Shown here: positions 43,319-51,652 of the stretch, piece after piece
How positions within the stretch are numbered: the first letter of the stretch is position 1
How the letters are laid out: each line of letters starts with the position of its first letter
DNA from: Parabacteroides sp. PH5-46
GTDB taxonomy: Bacteria; Bacteroidota; Bacteroidia; Bacteroidales; Tannerellaceae
NCBI RefSeq assembly: GCF_029892785.1
Contig: NZ_JARXXA010000008.1
Span: 62,001-126,000, forward strand
Length of the DNA stretch: 64,000 nt
Reading direction: 5' to 3'
Program-made: the position numbers and the translations under genes
The notes under the pieces: model-generated
What the model was told of the DNA's origin: nothing
The model's database searches: none
What the model saw: the letters and a program-made list of their open reading frames with translations, nothing else

Positions 43319-43989
43319 TTTGAAACTGTCATGGATTTAATCTTGATATTTTTCAGGGGGCGGTCAAATTCGTTTGTGAGTGTAAACTGAATTTTGTCTA
43401 CTACCTTCATACCGCTAACTACTTCACCGAATATTGTGTATTTATTATCCAGACTGGGAGCACCTCCTTGCATCATATAAGCCTCTTTTTGTTCGGGACT
43501 AAACTCTATATTCTGCGTGCTGCTCATTTTATCAAGTTCCATTTCCGTATAGTGTTTACCTGTTACGATGTAGAACTGAGTGGCGGAAGAAGCTCGCTCG
43601 GGATTGTTTTCATCGGAAGTACGGGCCGCACAAAGCATCCCTCTTTTGTGGAAGTACTTGGGGTAAATGATCTCTGCCGGGATGGTGTAACTCAGGTCGC
43701 CGCTACCCAGTTGTTTATCCAGGGGAGCATCTTTAGAGGTTACATCTCCTGCCTGTATCATGAACTGTTTGATTACCCGGTGGAATAAAAGGCCATCGTA
43801 GATTTTGCCATCTACATTTTTGAGAAAATTGTCACGGTGCAGAGGGGTGTCATTAAAAAGCTTCACTTTTATCTTCCCCATATCCGTATCAATTGTTGCA
43901 AACTTCTCTGCTTCTTGTGCCTGTAGAGTAAAGGCAGAGAGGACAAACAGCGTAATCAACGTCCAAAAGTTAATAGTTTTCATCTCCAT
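43312..43989 (-). CDS. Secreted cyclophilin-type peptidyl-prolyl isomerase
   Basis: A cyclophilin of about 225 residues with a signal peptide (MEMKTINFWTLITLFVLSAFTLQAQ). The isomerase domain contains DGLLFHRVIKQFMIQAGD (catalytic Arg in FHRV), GMLCAARTSDENNPERASSATQFYIV and KYTIFGEVVSGMKVVDKI. It assists folding of exported proteins in the periplasm. Starts at ATG 43989 or 43983; a -7 box is 23 bases upstream. Convergent with the rluA-family gene. Confidence 0.92.
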   Translation of the reverse strand: MEMKTINFWTLITLFVLSAFTLQAQEAEKFATIDTDMGKIKVKLFNDTPLHRDNFLKNVDGKIYDGLLFHRVIKQFMIQAGDVTSKDAPLDKQLGSGDLSYTIPAEIIYPKYFHKRGMLCAARTSDENNPERASSATQFYIVTGKHYTEMELDKMSSTQNIEFSPEQKEAYMMQGGAPSLDNKYTIFGEVVSGMKVVDKIQFTLTNEFDRPLKNIKIKSMTVSNK

Positions 43990-44011
43990 AAACAGTTTGT
44001 TTTTAAAGAAG

Positions 44012-44019
44012 CAAAGATA
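44012..44019 (-). promoter_or_regulatory. -7 box (minus strand TATCTTTG) before cyclophilin gene
   Basis: Plus-strand CAAAGATA 23 bases before the ATG at 43989; a CAAA at 44038-44041 gives an 18-base spacer -33 candidate. Confidence 0.5.
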
Positions 44020-44044
44020 AAAATAATTGGTGATAGCCAAACTC

Positions 44045-44947
44045 TTAAAAGAGTTTGGCTGGGTATTCGCCGGAGGCGACTAATGCTTTTATTTTATCTA
44101 CAACGCCTTGGCGGTCATCGGCATAGGTTACGCCGAACCACTTTGAGGTGGTGTCGAGTACTTTTACCTTGGCGATGTTTTTAGTGATCAGTTCATTTAC
44201 CATTAGAGGAATGAAGTATTCGCTTTTCAGATTGCCCATGTTCTTGTTTAGGAAATCTACGAAATAGTCTTCGGAGTATTGGAAGTAGTCAGGAGTAAAT
44301 CCCCACATATTCATTGAAACAGGGGTGTTTTCGTCTAATACGATGGTCTTGCCATGCTCGTCAGCAAACTGAATTTCGCCATTGATGCGCTCAATAGCTG
44401 TACGTTCTACAACGCCTGTCAGGTACCCTTCGGCATTTGTTTCACATACGCCACGCGCTACAGAACCGCTTTCGCTTAATGTGTTGCCTACGCGGTAGCC
44501 GATCATGCAGTAGTCGTTCTGTTTGCCGGCCATCTCTGTGAGTTGTTTTCCTAAGACGGCGAAGCTGTCGCGTCCGTAGAAGTCGTCGGCATTGATTACA
44601 GCGAAGGGCTCATGAATCACGTCTTTTCCCATCAGTACGGCGTGGTTGGTTCCCCAAGGCTTCTCGCGTCCTTCCGGAACTGAGAAGCCAGCTGGCAGGT
44701 TATCCAGCTCCTGGAATACTACCTCTACAGGTATATGGTTTTCGTATTTAGAAATAATTTTGCTGCGGAAATCTTCTTCAAATGATTTGCGGATTACAAA
44801 TACCAGTTTTCCGAACCCGCCACGGATGGCATCAAAAATAGAATAGTCCATGATTGTTTCTCCATTGGGTCCCAGGCCGTCTAATTGTTTCAGACCTCCG
44901 TAGCGACTACCCATTCCGGCAGCTAATACAAATAAAGTTGGTTTCAT
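44045..44947 (-). CDS. Sugar-phosphate nucleotidyltransferase-like protein
   Basis: A 300-residue NTP-transferase fold protein with the nucleotide loop LAAGMGSRYGGLKQLDGLGP, the Mg-binding strand FAVINADDFYGRDSF near residue 120, and PWGTNHAVLMG. The family includes UTP-glucose-1-phosphate uridylyltransferases and mannose-1-phosphate guanylyltransferases. The product is not assigned; Bacteroidetes annotate it as a plain nucleotidyltransferase. It ends 56 bases from the cyclophilin start and has its own -7 box, so it is probably separate. Confidence 0.85.
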   Translation of the reverse strand: MKPTLFVLAAGMGSRYGGLKQLDGLGPNGETIMDYSIFDAIRGGFGKLVFVIRKSFEEDFRSKIISKYENHIPVEVVFQELDNLPAGFSVPEGREKPWGTNHAVLMGKDVIHEPFAVINADDFYGRDSFAVLGKQLTEMAGKQNDYCMIGYRVGNTLSESGSVARGVCETNAEGYLTGVVERTAIERINGEIQFADEHGKTIVLDENTPVSMNMWGFTPDYFQYSEDYFVDFLNKNMGNLKSEYFIPLMVNELITKNIAKVKVLDTTSKWFGVTYADDRQGVVDKIKALVASGEYPAKLF

Positions 44948-44975
44948 ACTATCTTTTTTGTGTTATACTAAGCCG

Positions 44976-44983
44976 CAAAGGTA
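44976..44983 (-). promoter_or_regulatory. -7 box (minus strand TACCTTTG) before nucleotidyltransferase gene
   Basis: Plus-strand CAAAGGTA 28 bases before the ATG at 44947. Confidence 0.5.
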
Positions 44984-44995
44984 GCAGAAATCTGC

Positions 44996-45850
44996 TCACA
45001 ACTGTGAATATGCTGCGGAAAAAGTATCGCCATTCGCCACATTTCCAGTTGAAAGCCCTTTCTTCAGCCAGCGTGAGCGCTGAGCAGAGGTGCCGTGGTT
45101 AAAGGCATCGGGAACGACATATCCCTGTGACTTCATTTGCAGGCGGTCGTCGCCAATCTGCGAGGCGGCATTCAGGCCCTCGTCGATGTCTCCGTCCTCT
45201 ATGGAATTGAAGTTCTTATTGTCGTGATAAGCCCATATTCCGGCATAAAAGTCGGCCTGAAGTTCCAGACGTACTTCCATCTGGTTACTTTCTTTTTTGC
45301 TCAGCCCTTGTTGCCTGCGGTGAACCTCGTTGAGGGTGCCGAGCAGGTATTGCACATGATGGCCTACCTCGTGGGCGATGACGTATGCGTAGGCGAAGTC
45401 ACCTCCGGCGTCCAGCTGAGACTCCATTTGCTTGAAGAAAGACAAGTCTATATACACCGTTTGATCGGCTGAGCAATAAAACGGGCCTGTAGAAGAAGAG
45501 GCACTTCCGCAGCCGGACTGCACAGCTCCTGAGAAGAGCACCATCCGGGGCTTCTGATATTCTCCCCATCCGTTCTGACGGAAGATTTCGGTCCACACGT
45601 CTTCAGTGCCGGCCAGGATTTTCTTGGAGAAGCTCGCCAGCGCTTCCTCTTCGGCTGTCGGGGTATAATTGGAGGTCGACGAGAAGCTGCCAACCGCCTG
45701 CTCGGTGAGGAAGGTTAGCGGATTACCTCCCATAAACCAGATAATTAAACCGACTATTATCGTTCCGCCAATACCCAAAGACGCTTTTTTGCCGCCCTTC
45801 CCACGGCGGTCGTCTACATTTGAACTTTCTCTTCTTCCTTCTAATTTCAT
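44996..45850 (-). CDS. Neutral zinc metallopeptidase (YpfJ family)
   Basis: A 284-residue protein of the YpfJ/zinicin-like family. It has a charged, glycine-rich N-terminus (ESSNVDDRRGKGGKKAS), one membrane helix (LGIGGTIIVGLIIWFMGG) and a periplasmic domain with HEVGHHVQYLLG as the zinc site, an upstream CGSASSSTGPFYCSADQTVY with two cysteines, and a C-terminal FNHGTSAQRSRWLKKGL. Substrate unknown. It stands alone; a -7-like CAAACATA lies 82 bases upstream at 45932. Confidence 0.9.
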   Translation of the reverse strand: MKLEGRRESSNVDDRRGKGGKKASLGIGGTIIVGLIIWFMGGNPLTFLTEQAVGSFSSTSNYTPTAEEEALASFSKKILAGTEDVWTEIFRQNGWGEYQKPRMVLFSGAVQSGCGSASSSTGPFYCSADQTVYIDLSFFKQMESQLDAGGDFAYAYVIAHEVGHHVQYLLGTLNEVHRRQQGLSKKESNQMEVRLELQADFYAGIWAYHDNKNFNSIEDGDIDEGLNAASQIGDDRLQMKSQGYVVPDAFNHGTSAQRSRWLKKGLSTGNVANGDTFSAAYSQL

Positions 45851-45945
45851 ATGACAACTAATTATTGGTTCTTTATTTGCTTGTTTCTAAACAGTTAAAT
45901 GCTCCTTAATGTTTAAAGGGCTATAGCAATACAAACATATTAAAA

Positions 45946-45980
45946 AAAATAAGAACCGGCAATCGCCGATTCTTATTTTT
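45946..45980 (-). terminator. Intrinsic terminator after GH51 gene
   Basis: AAGAACCGGC pairs with GCCGATTCTT (one mismatch) around AATC; an A-run on the left and T-run on the right make it bidirectional. On the minus strand it ends the GH27-GH51 transcript. Confidence 0.8.
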
Positions 45981-46007
45981 GGAAGAAAAGTAATATGTTT
46001 TACTCTC

Positions 46008-47546
46008 TTATTTCAACTCCAGTACAACGATTGATTTAGCGGGCATGTTCACGCTGAGCTTGCCTTTTTCAAGTTTTGCTCCGTTGAAGGTCGCCGGCTT
46101 TACTTTGTTGGGATTTTCAAAGGTATTATGGTCGTTGATGGATGAGGCGGTCAGGATACGTCCGTTTACACTTTTCAGGTTCGTATTGTCAAGGTCTATT
46201 GTTACCTGATTGTTCTTGTCGGCATCTACGTTGGCCAGTGTGATGTGGATCACTCCCTTATCGTTGCGAGAAGCTGAGGCGCTTAGCATTGGCACCTGGC
46301 GATTGTCGCGCACGTTTACTTTTTCACACATAAGGTCCATCGGCAGGAAGGTGGCGTCCTGATGCACATTGAACATCTCGAAAATGTGGTAAGTAGGAGT
46401 CAGAACCATTTGATTACCTTTGGTCAGGATCATAGATTGCAACACATTTGCCAGCTGAGCAATGTTGGCCATTTGCAGACGCTCTGAGTATTTGTGAAAA
46501 AGGTTCAGAGACAAAGCTGCAACGAAGGCATCACGCAGGGTGTTTTGCTGAAACAGGTGTCCACGAGTCGTTCCCGGTTCTTCGTCCCACCAAGTACCCC
46601 ACTCGTCAAGCATCAGGGCGACTTGCTTCTTTGGGTCATATTTATCCATGATTTCGATGTGTTTTTTGATCACATTCTCTATTTCAAGACATTTTCCCAT
46701 AGTCCAGTAGTAGTCTTCCTTATTGAAGTCGGTCGCTGAACCTTTGCTGCCATCCCAGCCGCTTACGGTATAGTAATGCAGCGAAATTCCATCCATTTGT
46801 CTTCCGATGTTCTTCATCAAAACTTCGGTCCAGTTGTAATCATAGTCGCTGGCACCGCTGGCAATTTTGAAGAGTCGGTTGTTGTCAAATGTGCGGCAAT
46901 AAGTGGCATAACGACGGTACAGGTCTGAATAGTACTCAGGGCGCATACTTCCGCCACATCCCCAACTCTCGTTACCAACCCCCCAGAATTTTACCTTCCA
47001 GGCTTTGTCGCGGCCATTCTGTCTGCGCAGGCGAGCCATTGGGCTGTCGCCATCGGAATTGACATACTCTACCCACTTGGCCATTTCTTCAACGCTGCCG
47101 CTTCCCACATTTGCACTGACGTATGGTTCGCAGTTCAGTAATTCGCATAAATTCAGGAACTCATGTGTTCCGAAGCTGTTGTCTTCAATCGTTCCTCCCC
47201 AGTTGTTGTTCACCATTTTGGGACGGTTTGCATACGGGCCAATGCCGTCCATCCAGTGGTATTCGTCGGCAAAACAGCCTCCAGGCCAGCGCAGATTGGG
47301 GATTTGTAGTTTTTTCAAGGCTTCCAGAACGTCTGTACGGTATCCCTGGGTGTTGGGAATATCGGAGTTTGTTCCTACCCACAGTCCTCCGTAGATACAG
47401 GTTCCGAGATGCTCGGCAAATTGTCCGTAGATGTGTTTGTTAATCTTTTGCTTCCCTTGATCAGGGTACACACGGATGTTCGACACTTGTTGTGCGAAAA
47501 CGGGCAGAGTGATAACTGCCAGTAAACTTAAAAAGAATGCTCTCAT
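46008..47546 (-). CDS. Alpha-L-arabinofuranosidase, GH51
   Basis: A 512-residue exported GH51 enzyme that removes terminal alpha-L-arabinofuranose from arabinan, arabinoxylan or arabinogalactan. A signal peptide ends at VFAQ. The TIM-barrel shows [11 protein letters not shown], the substrate segment [13 protein letters not shown], acid/base Glu193 in [11 protein letters not shown], and nucleophile Glu315 in [12 protein letters not shown]-terminal beta-sandwich follows (after about 400). Last enzyme of the locus, 24 bases after the GH27 gene. Confidence 0.95.
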   Translation of the reverse strand: MRAFFLSLLAVITLPVFAQQVSNIRVYPDQGKQKINKHIYGQFAEHLGTCIYGGLWVGTNSDIPNTQGYRTDVLEALKKLQIPNLRWPGGCFADEYHWMDGIGPYANRPKMVNNNWGGTIEDNSFGTHEFLNLCELLNCEPYVSANVGSGSVEEMAKWVEYVNSDGDSPMARLRRQNGRDKAWKVKFWGVGNESWGCGGSMRPEYYSDLYRRYATYCRTFDNNRLFKIASGASDYDYNWTEVLMKNIGRQMDGISLHYYTVSGWDGSKGSATDFNKEDYYWTMGKCLEIENVIKKHIEIMDKYDPKKQVALMLDEWGTWWDEEPGTTRGHLFQQNTLRDAFVAALSLNLFHKYSERLQMANIAQLANVLQSMILTKGNQMVLTPTYHIFEMFNVHQDATFLPMDLMCEKVNVRDNRQVPMLSASASRNDKGVIHITLANVDADKNNQVTIDLDNTNLKSVNGRILTASSINDHNTFENPNKVKPATFNGAKLEKGKLSVNMPAKSIVVLELK

Positions 47547-47570
47547 AAATCTAATTTATAGTGGTTAATA

Positions 47571-48956
47571 TTAGTCTTGTATTCGGGTTATTTTCAGCAA
47601 GGCTGATTCATGTGGTCTTAAGGTTGCAGCAAACGGCATGTTGAATACCTGTACTGCTTGCGCTTCCTCGTCCCACAAGTCAACTACGCTGAAGGATTTA
47701 TTGGGTAACTCCAGGTCTTCGGGGAAGAGTCCTATTTCCTGCTCTTCTGTATCGCTGGTGTTGAATAGCGCCAGATAAATGTCGCCTGTTTTCCCGTTCT
47801 TTGAGGTGATGGCCACTTTATTGTCTTGTTGGAATACCTGACGGACGTCGGTTCCTTCGCGGTGCATTTCCAGTACTTCTTTGTTTGTAAGCAGGGAAAG
47901 GGTGAAGTCGTCGTTGCTGGGGAGGTCTCCTCCGAACATCAGCGGCGAGCGGAATATCATGAACAATGTCATCAGAGAATACTGCTCTTCTTTGGTCAAA
48001 CGGGTCATCCTATCCTCGCCTCTTTCGCCACGGATGGAGATGCGACCCAGCGGAATCATGTCACAATCCGGCCAGGTTCCCGAAGCTATGTGTGGATACC
48101 AGTCTTGGGCTACATCGAGTAGGTGGGTAATGTCGCGCCACAAATCCCACACATCGTCTACCATCCGCCACATATTGGCATGTTCTTTAACGTGGGAGGC
48201 ATCCGCCACTGGTGTTTTACCCGGCGAAAGACTCAAAACGATGGGCCTGCCGCACTGGTCGATAGCTTTGCGTACCATTTCGATCTCAGCTTTGTGATAA
48301 GGGCGGGTGATATCGTCTATTTTTACGAAGTCTACGCCCCAGGAGGCATACAAATCGAAGATGGAGTTGTAGTATTCTTGTGCACCGGGTTTTCCGGCTA
48401 CGATGGTATAGTTGTCGCGCAGCCATTCGCACTGTAATTCGGTGGAGTAGATCTGGTCTGCTGTTGCGCTTGTTCCTTTAATGGATAATTTCTTTTCTAC
48501 AGCTTCTTTTGGGATACCCCGCATGATGTGGATACCGAACTTCAGACCTTTGGAATGTACGTAATCGGCTAGTTCCTTAAAGCCTTTGCCGTCCTTGGCA
48601 GAGGGAAAACGATTGACAGCCGGTTGATAGCGTCCGTATTCGTCCAGTACGTAGCGAGGGTCTGTTTGATTGTAGCCCCCGGCTTTATCATTTTCAACGA
48701 ACCAGCGGATGTCTACTACAATGTATTCCCAGCCGTGAGCCTTTAGTTTTTCGGCCATGTAATCGGCATTCGCCTTTACTTCGTGTTCCTCGACCGTGGG
48801 ACCATAGCAATCCCAACTATTCCATCCCATCGGAGGCGTTGCGGCCCATTCCTTAAATTCGCCGGCGGCGAAAGGCTGTACTGTTTTCTTCTCGGAAGTG
48901 CAGGCTGATACAATCAATGAGATTGCGAAAGCGCACAATAAATGATGTCTTCTCAT
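47571..48956 (-). CDS. GH27 family glycoside hydrolase (alpha-galactosidase or beta-L-arabinopyranosidase)
   Basis: A lipoprotein of 461 residues with signal peptide and lipobox ending SLIVSAC. The GH27 barrel begins ATPPMGWNSWDCYGPTV and continues with YIVVDIRWF, GVDFVKIDDITRP (nucleophile Asp) and the C-terminal beta-sandwich with PHESALLKI. The family mostly cleaves alpha-1,6-galactose but also beta-L-arabinopyranose and in Bacteroidetes the latter fits the neighbouring arabinosidases. The ATG at 48956 is chosen; a -7 box lies 22 bases upstream. Confidence 0.93.
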   Translation of the reverse strand: MRRHHLLCAFAISLIVSACTSEKKTVQPFAAGEFKEWAATPPMGWNSWDCYGPTVEEHEVKANADYMAEKLKAHGWEYIVVDIRWFVENDKAGGYNQTDPRYVLDEYGRYQPAVNRFPSAKDGKGFKELADYVHSKGLKFGIHIMRGIPKEAVEKKLSIKGTSATADQIYSTELQCEWLRDNYTIVAGKPGAQEYYNSIFDLYASWGVDFVKIDDITRPYHKAEIEMVRKAIDQCGRPIVLSLSPGKTPVADASHVKEHANMWRMVDDVWDLWRDITHLLDVAQDWYPHIASGTWPDCDMIPLGRISIRGERGEDRMTRLTKEEQYSLMTLFMIFRSPLMFGGDLPSNDDFTLSLLTNKEVLEMHREGTDVRQVFQQDNKVAITSKNGKTGDIYLALFNTSDTEEQEIGLFPEDLELPNKSFSVVDLWDEEAQAVQVFNMPFAATLRPHESALLKITRIQD

Positions 48957-48977
48957 GGTGTTAGCGAAATTTGGTGT

Positions 48978-48985
48978 CAAATATA
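48978..48985 (-). promoter_or_regulatory. -7 box (minus strand TATATTTG) before GH27-GH51
   Basis: Plus-strand CAAATATA 22 bases before the GH27 ATG. It suggests a second transcript for the last two enzymes of the locus. Confidence 0.5.
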
Positions 48986-49082
48986 CAATTTTATATTTAA
49001 TATCCTAAAACTTCCCACAAAAATGTTTTCTTTTCGCAGTTGCAAGGATTCGCCCTTTATGTGTATTTACTCTCAAAATGTC

Positions 49083-49180
49083 TTCGGAAGGCTTTAAAAT
49101 GAGACCGGGAAGCTTCCGCAAAAAGAGGGGAGCTTCCCGGTTTCGATTTGAGAGTCCCCACTAAAGTGGGAACCTTCTCA
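49083..49180. repeat. Array E: palindromic GGAAGCTTCC-type cores spaced 20-22 bp between GH127 and GH27
   Basis: Palindrome-like cores are centred near 49091 (GGAAGGCTTT), 49112 (GGAAGCTTCC), 49132 (GGAGCTTCCC) and 49173 (GGGAACCTTC), with a weaker AGAGTCCCCA near 49155, so about every 20-22 bp. ACCGGGAAGCT (49104-49114) is inverted at 49131-49141, and CCCACT/AGTGGG (49157-49170) makes a further hairpin. It follows the GH127 stop; it may end that transcript, but no T-run follows. Confidence 0.6.
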
Positions 49181-49204
49181 GTACATATTTCGAAACGCCT
49201 GCAA

Positions 49205-51574
49205 CTACAGACGAGTACCCGACAGCAGCCTAACCTCTATCACCTTGGCGGTAGCCGAGCCTTCTTTGGCTTCAAACTTCACCTCAATATCCTCCTTTTC
49301 TTGCAGGGATTTAGAAAGGGGGAGTTGCAGATATTGGATTTCTTCGTCTTTCTGGCCTGATAGGTTGAGGAAAGTGAGCTTCTGATTGTTGATATAGATG
49401 TCAAAATCGCGGGAGCGATCTTTGTCAAAATAAGCGATGTAGAGATATCTGGCTGGCTTACCTTTATTTTTGAGTTGATAACTGAACCAGCTGCGGGCTT
49501 CGCGATAATGGATGTCATCGATGAAGCCGGTGGTAGAGCGCTCGAACTTCACGAAGTGGTCAGATTCCGGTTGTTGCTCACCGCATATCACCTTGTCCAC
49601 GGAGATGCTCTCCAGTTTCAGGCGTTCTTCTTCCTGTTGCTCTATTTCTTTCTGCAAGGCCAGGACGCTTTCCTGGGTGGCTTGCGGCCAATAGATCACG
49701 TAGCGCGATTCGTGCAGGCGGAAGAAGGGGATTAGTTCCAGGCCATCTTTATAGCTTTCGGGGTAGAGGCTATACAGTTTGAAAGTAAGAGGCTTACCTG
49801 CTACGGGCTGAAGCAGGGATGTTAGTTTGTCGGCCTCGCTTACGATGATGGGCATGTCTTTGAGGGGTATTTGCCTTCCGTGAGCGATATGTCCGCCTCG
49901 GCTATCGTCGGCAAAGAGTCCTTTGAGGTCTTCGGTACCTGTCTTAGCCGCTAGGGCGATGGGTCCATAGAAGAAGGAATAGTAGTTCGAGTGATCCGGC
50001 AGTTGCTCTACGCACAGTTTCATCGGCATCTCAATTTGTACGATGTCTCCTTTTTTCCAGGAACGATGGATGGATACGTAGCCGTTTTCCGCTTGCGGTG
50101 TGGAGATTTTTTTACCGTTAAGGCGTATTTTCAAGGTTCCTTTGGCCACCCATTCCGGATGGCGGATGCTCAAGGTAAAAGTAGTGGCCTTTTTAGGGTT
50201 GATGCGTAGGCTAGTTTGGGCTTCATCGGGGAAGTTGTTTTCCTGGACAATCTCTATACCCTTGGTTTGCCAGTCGAGGCGGGAGGGGATGAATAGATTG
50301 ACGTATAGCTGATTGTCTGCGTGAGCGTAGATCATTTCGCCATACTTGGCATGGTTCTCCAAGCCGGAACCTACGCAACACCAGAAGCTGGTCTGCGGCT
50401 GCGAATATACCCGGTAGTGCCCCGGACGCATTTGGGTGAAATACACAAATCCCGGCTTCTCGGGATGCTGAGTAGAGAGAATATGATTGTAAAGGGCGCG
50501 CTCGTAGTAGTCCATATAGCTCTTGTCTGCTGAGGTTTCGTATAGCATCTTCGAGAGGCGGAGCATATTATAGGTATTACAGGTTTCAGGGCCTTCGATG
50601 CTTTTTATCATTTTAGAGAAATCGTTCACGGGATTGAAGTGCTCGCCTGTGCTATTTCCACCGATGCACACAGAGCGTTGGGCAACGACTGTTTCCCAGA
50701 AGAAGCGGGCAGCTTCAGACCAGGAATTATTCCCTTCCAGATCGGCCATTCGCTTGAATCCTAACACCTTTGGGATTTGTGTGTTGGCGTGCAGTCCGGT
50801 TAGCTTATCTTCCTTATTGAGTAGGGGCTCCAGGATGAACTGGTGGCAGAATTGGTGGGCGAGGGCAAGGTATTTCTCATCGCCGGTGATGGCGGCTACG
50901 TCGGCGAAGGTTTCATTGAGACCTCCGTGTTCACTCCTGAGCATGTCTTGCAATTGCTCGTCTGATAGTTTAGCTACCAACTGTATAGCCCAGTCTGTCA
51001 TGCGGATGAGCATCTCTTTGGCGTCTTCATTTTGGGTGTAGAGCCAGGCGTCGCGTAGTCCGGCGTAGGTTTTGTGTATGTTATAGAGAGGGACCCACTT
51101 ATCGTTGAGATTAAAGCCTCCCGCACGGATGTTTCCGTTGGCTACTTCTTCCCAGATGGCTTTTCCGCCGGGAACGCCACCGATGTATCCGTTTCCATTG
51201 GCTTCCTGACAGCGTTTTAGCTCGCTGATCATATAATCAAGCCGTTCTTTGATCTGTTTGTCACCTGTTGACGCATGCATGAGCGCCAAGGCGGAGAGGT
51301 AATGACCGCCTATATGCCCGTCGAGGCCTGTATTTTCCCAATTGGTGTAACTTTCGGCTTTGGGGGGCAAGCCGGCTTCGCGGAGGAAGGGCGCCAGGAG
51401 GCGGTCGGCTTCCAGTTCCAGTTGATACTGCTTATCCAATTCCTGAGCATTGCGGAAGGGACTGTCGAGCAGTCGCACATCCGAAAGCGAGAAGGAGGAA
51501 ACAAGCTGCTTGGTTTGCGCACCAATAAGCATCGTTACAGAGAGAAAATACAAGAGGCAGACAAATCGTTTCAT
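49205..51574 (-). CDS. GH127 family beta-L-arabinofuranosidase-like protein
   Basis: A 789-residue exported protein of GH127 (former DUF1680), an (alpha/alpha)6 barrel that cleaves beta-L-arabinofuranose as in hydroxyproline-rich glycoproteins. Signal peptide ends near IGAQ. The zinc/cysteine nucleophile site is present: GPETCNTYNMLRL (Glu and Cys) and SFWCCVGSGLENHAKYG (Cys-Cys). A C-terminal domain after about 640 (carbohydrate-binding-like) makes it longer than plain GH127 enzymes. It is third in the susC-susD-GH127 order, behind a terminator with its own -7 box. Confidence 0.93.
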   Translation of the reverse strand: MKRFVCLLYFLSVTMLIGAQTKQLVSSFSLSDVRLLDSPFRNAQELDKQYQLELEADRLLAPFLREAGLPPKAESYTNWENTGLDGHIGGHYLSALALMHASTGDKQIKERLDYMISELKRCQEANGNGYIGGVPGGKAIWEEVANGNIRAGGFNLNDKWVPLYNIHKTYAGLRDAWLYTQNEDAKEMLIRMTDWAIQLVAKLSDEQLQDMLRSEHGGLNETFADVAAITGDEKYLALAHQFCHQFILEPLLNKEDKLTGLHANTQIPKVLGFKRMADLEGNNSWSEAARFFWETVVAQRSVCIGGNSTGEHFNPVNDFSKMIKSIEGPETCNTYNMLRLSKMLYETSADKSYMDYYERALYNHILSTQHPEKPGFVYFTQMRPGHYRVYSQPQTSFWCCVGSGLENHAKYGEMIYAHADNQLYVNLFIPSRLDWQTKGIEIVQENNFPDEAQTSLRINPKKATTFTLSIRHPEWVAKGTLKIRLNGKKISTPQAENGYVSIHRSWKKGDIVQIEMPMKLCVEQLPDHSNYYSFFYGPIALAAKTGTEDLKGLFADDSRGGHIAHGRQIPLKDMPIIVSEADKLTSLLQPVAGKPLTFKLYSLYPESYKDGLELIPFFRLHESRYVIYWPQATQESVLALQKEIEQQEEERLKLESISVDKVICGEQQPESDHFVKFERSTTGFIDDIHYREARSWFSYQLKNKGKPARYLYIAYFDKDRSRDFDIYINNQKLTFLNLSGQKDEEIQYLQLPLSKSLQEKEDIEVKFEAKEGSATAKVIEVRLLSGTRL

Positions 51575-51595
51575 GGTGTACTGTTTATGTTGATG

Positions 51596-51631
51596 AAAAA
51601 AAGTAGAGGCAAGGCACTTCCTTGCCTCTAC
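51596..51631 (-). terminator. Intrinsic terminator/hairpin repeat between susD and GH127
   Basis: A perfect 12-bp stem GTAGAGGCAAGG (51603-51614) against CCTTGCCTCTAC (51620-51631), loop 5. On the minus strand it is followed at once by seven T (plus-strand A7 at 51596-51602). It can lower enzyme expression relative to susCD. Its sequence resembles the hairpin at 43284. Confidence 0.85.
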
Positions 51632-51635
51632 GGTA

Positions 51636-51643
51636 CAAAGGTA
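51636..51643 (-). promoter_or_regulatory. -7 box (minus strand TACCTTTG) before GH127
   Basis: Plus-strand CAAAGGTA just upstream of the hairpin, 62 bases before the GH127 ATG. A transcript from it would carry the hairpin at its very 5' end. Confidence 0.4.
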
Positions 51644-51652
51644 TTGTTTTAA

